Of a DNA stretch of 15,775 nt, positions 13,706 through 15,775 are shown one piece after another (the first letter of the stretch is position 1; every line of letters starts with the position of its first letter). The DNA is from Prevotella sp. UBA4268 (lineage in GTDB: Bacteria; Bacteroidota; Bacteroidia; Bacteroidales; Bacteroidaceae): assembly GCA_002395135.1 (NCBI GenBank), contig DGWC01000008.1:1-15775 (forward strand), written 5' to 3'. The notes under the pieces are model-generated. The model searched no databases, had not been told where the DNA came from, and saw nothing but the letters and a program-made list of their open reading frames with translations. Both the position numbers and the translations under genes were made by a program.

Positions 13706-14247
13706 AGGCCTTTCATAGTGTTCGTTTCCACTTGTCTCTGACACCGTCCGGGCAGTTCTTCGCCCTGTTTGTCATACTCTTTGCGCTTGCCTGTAGGCGG
13801 TTCGGTCAGCGTAATCTTCACCACCGCCGTGCGGTCGAGGCTTCTCGCAACAGCCGCTTCGAAGGCCTCCATGTGGTGAGGCAGAAAGCGCTGGCAGATA
13901 GCCCGCAGCGCCTCGGCCTTCTCGGCCTTGCCTGTAACGGGTTCCGCCTTGCCCATGGCCATCGCCGAGCGATACTGTAGGGTGAAACTGCCGTCTTTCG
14001 GACCTACCGTGGGAGCGCATTTGGTGACTGCCGACAAGGCCACCGTGGGGCAATGGGCAATGCATTCCATCTTCTCTCCTTCCTGAGCACCGTGAAAATA
14101 GAATGTGCGTTCATCGGTGCGCACCAGCGACAGCGGCACCCCGTAGGGTCTTCCGTCGGGCCGCGTAAAACTAACGGTGACATAGGGAGCCTTGTCGAAC
14201 ACTTCGAGTGCGAAGGCTGCATCCATCTCTCTGCTTGCTCTTCTCAT
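13702..14247 (-). CDS. PNPOx/Nim-like FMN-binding protein
   Basis: The 181-residue protein opens MRRASREMDAAFALEVFDKA, then YVTVSFTRPDGRPYGVPLSL, TFYFHGAQEGEKMECIAHCP, FTLQYRSAMAMGKAEPVTG, and a helix before TAVVKITLTEPPTGKRKEY. This order (MRRxxREM lead, DGxPYxVPLS, FHxAxEGxKxExI, YRSAxxxGxA, TGKRKxY) is that of pyridoxamine-5'-phosphate-oxidase-like proteins close to NimA. They bind FMN as dimers. Some reduce 5-nitroimidazoles, but most have unknown substrates, so a resistance role should not be assumed. It sits three bases after the 14251-14760 gene and overlaps the small membrane protein gene, so all three should share one transcript from 14802-14832. Confidence 0.85.
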   Translation of the reverse strand: MRRASREMDAAFALEVFDKAPYVTVSFTRPDGRPYGVPLSLVRTDERTFYFHGAQEGEKMECIAHCPTVALSAVTKCAPTVGPKDGSFTLQYRSAMAMGKAEPVTGKAEKAEALRAICQRFLPHHMEAFEAAVARSLDRTAVVKITLTEPPTGKRKEYDKQGEELPGRCQRQVETNTMKGL

Positions 14248-14250
14248 TTC

Positions 14251-14760
14251 TCAATCCTGGTTTGTTGGTTTCCATACGTAGAACCCTTCGGCGTTGGCCA
14301 GCGTGGTGACCAGTGCCAGCAACTGCTCGTCGGGATGATAAACGGTCATATAGAGGTCGTCGCCGCAGAAGACAATCATGGCATCGGCATCCTTTATGAT
14401 GGCGAGGACGGCATCGCCCGACGACATCCATTCTGCCAAGGACGACGGCGAGGGATTGTCTTCCCACCTGTCTTGGTGACACACCGTGAAGTCGTAATAG
14501 CAGTTTAACTTGATGAGGATGTTGCTGAGTTTCTGGCAAATCGTGCCAAACCGGGGCTGTTTCAGATAGAAATCCTGAATTTTGAAATACTGTCCCGGGC
14601 TGTTGGCCGGCACCTGCCGGGGCAGGAAGTCAACCACCCAATACGTTTTCTCCAAGTATTGGTCTACGGTGTCCTGCAGATGGTTGCTCCTGTTGTCCGC
14701 TGCCGTCGGCTGTTCCGTGCAGTCGTGGCGTTCTTCTATGTCTTGCTGTTGTGGTGTCAT
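14251..14760 (-). CDS. Hypothetical protein, first gene of the flavoprotein operon
   Basis: I do not recognise this 169-residue protein. The N-terminal 30 residues are polar and Gln/Asp/Glu-rich (MTPQQQDIEERHDC) and probably flexible. The rest reads as a compact alpha/beta domain: YWVVDFLPRQVPANSPGQYF, LSNILIKLNCYYDFTV, DRWEDNPSPSSLAEWM, then strands AVLAIIKDADAMIVF and DLYMTVYHPDEQLLALVTTL, ending EGFYVWKP. There is no signal peptide, no transmembrane helix and no evident catalytic motif, so it is probably cytoplasmic. A good promoter lies about 40 bases upstream, and the flavoprotein gene starts three bases after its stop. That context suggests an accessory role for the flavoprotein, but this is inference only. 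Confidence 0.75.
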   Translation of the reverse strand: MTPQQQDIEERHDCTEQPTAADNRSNHLQDTVDQYLEKTYWVVDFLPRQVPANSPGQYFKIQDFYLKQPRFGTICQKLSNILIKLNCYYDFTVCHQDRWEDNPSPSSLAEWMSSGDAVLAIIKDADAMIVFCGDDLYMTVYHPDEQLLALVTTLANAEGFYVWKPTNQD

Positions 14761-15022
14761 GTCTTTATCCTGTCATTCTATATCTGTGACCAAATGCACC
14801 GCAAATATACGAAATAATGCTGAAATAGAAAAGCATTTTTGGATGATTAACGAGTTCGCCCCATAAATAAAGGCATTTCGAGGAAAATTGAGGAATGTCC
14901 GCAAAGTGCCACTAAGCAAATCAAGGCGGATTGCGGAACGAATTAGGTTTCTTATTCGTAACCCAAATAAGACCATCTCAGATAGTTAAACTTTCTTAAC
15001 GATCTGTGCAATTCGTGACATA
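14761..15022. other. Intergenic stretch left of the flavoprotein operon
   Basis: Apart from the promoter at 14802-14832, only minor repeats are visible: TCCGCAA/TTGCGGA (14898-14904 and 14931-14937) and ACGAAT/ATTCGT. A 67-codon - strand frame at 14773-14976 overlaps the promoter and has no family character. No RNA gene is recognised. Confidence 0.4.
14802..14832 (-). promoter_or_regulatory. Promoter of the three-gene flavoprotein operon
   Basis: On the - strand TTTT (14829-14832, one base from TTTG), 19 bases, then a perfect -7 TATATTTG (14802-14809). The predicted start near 14797 leaves a leader of about 37 bases before ATG 14760. Confidence 0.6.
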
Positions 15023-15208
15023 TCACGGCAGTTCAAACTGCTTTAGCACTTCCCGTTCCAGCTTCCGAAATTTGACGTGATTTGCGGGCTCCATATAGTT
15101 TGGGGCGATCAGGATAAATGATTTGGAAGAGAATGAAATTGGAATTAGCAACCCAAAAAAGACTTTGATGCCATCATACGCAGTGTTCTCTACGTACAGA
15201 TGTGTGGG
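15023..15208 (-). pseudogene. Orphan C-terminal coding fragment, family unknown
   Basis: The - strand has an open frame of 61 codons ending at TGA 15023-15025. It has no usable start and begins right after a TGA at 15209-15211. It reads like real protein: LYVENTAYDGIKVFFGLLIP, ISFSSKSFILIAPNYMEPAN, then an amphipathic ending HVKFRKLEREVLKQFELP. The hydrophobic strand pattern and the charged terminal helix suggest the 3' end of a gene whose front was deleted. Its upstream edge overlaps the end of the PNPOx-like gene, which implies a junction near 15190-15210. I do not recognise the family. Chance coding appearance is possible. Confidence 0.4.
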
Positions 15209-15684
15209 TCAGAAGCCATAGAGTGACCTTGGTTCGTCTCGCCCGCAATGAGATCGAAATGCAGGAATACAGGCGGGGTGGGGGTAAGGTCGAAATAGTC
15301 AATTTCCGCTATAGGCAGACAGAAATACTCCAGTTTGTCATAACTTGAATAGAGGCGCGGCAACACGGGATTGTTATCGTATATCCAGTGCTTCACGTTG
15401 TCGTCTACATTGAAGTTTACCATGCCGCTGCAACGAACAGACACGTTGTCGGCATATGCCAGAATCTCCACATTGGGATTCGCTTGCAACTCCTTGTAGA
15501 CAGATTTTTCGGCCGACGTGGCGAAATAGAGCACATGCCCTTCCTGTTTCATCACCTGAAAGATTCGCAACTTGGGGAGACACTTGCTGGGGCAAGCATC
15601 TCCGTCGGTTGCTGGGCTACTCTTGCAGGTGGCAAGGGCAATCTCGCGGTGTTCGCTCAGAAACAATAGCGCTTTGTTCAGCAT
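15190..15684 (-). CDS. PNPOx-like flavin-binding protein
   Basis: From ATG 15684 the 164-residue product begins MLNKALLFLSEHREIALATC, then PKLRIFQVMKQEGHVLYFAT, SAEKSVYKELQANPNVEILA, VSVRCSGMVNF, and an ending typical of short PNPOx-fold proteins (EYFCLPIAEIDYFDL). The leading helix, the PxxRxFxxM strand, the LYFATxxxKxVYKxLxxNPxVEI core and the RxSGxxxF strand match the split-barrel FMN family of uncharacterised bacterial reductases. An upstream GTG at 15711 would overlap the preceding gene's stop, but the family normally starts at the helix MLNKAL, so I chose 15684. Residues after about 145 (AGETNQGHSMASDPHICT) look less conserved and may have been altered by the junction with the fragment at 15023-15208. 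The role and electron donor are unknown. Confidence 0.8.
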   Translation of the reverse strand: MLNKALLFLSEHREIALATCKSSPATDGDACPSKCLPKLRIFQVMKQEGHVLYFATSAEKSVYKELQANPNVEILAYADNVSVRCSGMVNFNVDDNVKHWIYDNNPVLPRLYSSYDKLEYFCLPIAEIDYFDLTPTPPVFLHFDLIAGETNQGHSMASDPHICT

Positions 15685-15704
15685 GGCTTGTGTTTCGTAG
15701 ATGA

Positions 15705-15775
15705 TTACCACTTCAGTTCTTCCTGAAGAATTACACCGTCGGTCATGGGGCTGTCGGCCTCGGTGAAGGCATTGG
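15705..15775 (-). CDS. Last codons of an unidentified gene (runs off the right edge)
   Basis: The - strand reads NAFTEADSPMTDGVILQEEL then KW and the stop TAA at 15705-15707, open to the window edge. It ends 20 bases before the ATG of the PNPOx-like gene, so the two are probably in one operon. Twenty-two residues are too few to name a family. Confidence 0.5.
   Translation of the reverse strand, partial: NAFTEADSPMTDGVILQEELKW

Overview
The window looks like chromosomal DNA of a Bacteroidota bacterium, most likely Prevotella or a close relative. The main evidence is a set of promoter-like sites with the phylum's -7 motif TAnnTTTG, several with a TTTG-like -33 box 19-20 bases upstream. They sit ahead of metY, metH, lrp, the SDR gene and the 14251-14760 gene. 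The gene families fit the same assignment. The genus is inferred from style and is not proven.

Region 1 (1-2960) is a graveyard. An ISL3-type transposase runs off the left edge. Next to it, on the + strand, lie the 3' remnant of a Nim-like flavoprotein gene, a metallo-beta-lactamase-fold hydrolase with an in-frame stop at codon 31, an SMR transporter gene with an internal deletion and no fourth helix, the 3' half of an ElaA-like acetyltransferase, a disrupted membrane protein, and an HxlR regulator with a premature stop. Several of these families recur in detoxification contexts, so this may be a decaying stress or drug-response cluster.

Region 2 (2949-6137, - strand) holds intact genes. A large exported two-domain protein carries a CGIC form of the UGSC (selenocysteine-Gly-Ser-Cys) motif. 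A complete Gdx/SugE-like SMR transporter follows it 27 bases downstream, probably in the same operon. An SDR oxidoreductase has its own promoter and a leader hairpin.

Region 3 (6218-12920) is a methionine cluster. metY (O-acetylhomoserine sulfhydrylase) has its own promoter. metH (B12-dependent methionine synthase) and metF (methylenetetrahydrofolate reductase) form an operon. An Lrp/AsnC regulator is divergent from metH. The two back-to-back promoters have their -33 boxes inside one 15-bp dyad. The lrp leader carries a near-perfect match to the E. coli Lrp-site consensus. Together these give homocysteine by sulfhydrylation, then methyl supply and methylation, with a feast/famine-type regulator next door.

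Region 4 (12921-15775) has a long perfect hairpin after lrp, then an array of 22-bp units built on an AT-rich palindrome. A three-gene - strand operon follows: an unknown protein, a PNPOx/Nim-like flavoprotein and a two-helix membrane protein. Next come a promoter, an orphan coding-like fragment, another PNPOx-like flavoprotein, and the last codons of an unidentified gene at the right edge.

The points most worth following are the exported UGSC-type fusion with its SMR partner, the phased palindrome array beside lrp, and the dense cluster of independent gene breaks at the left.
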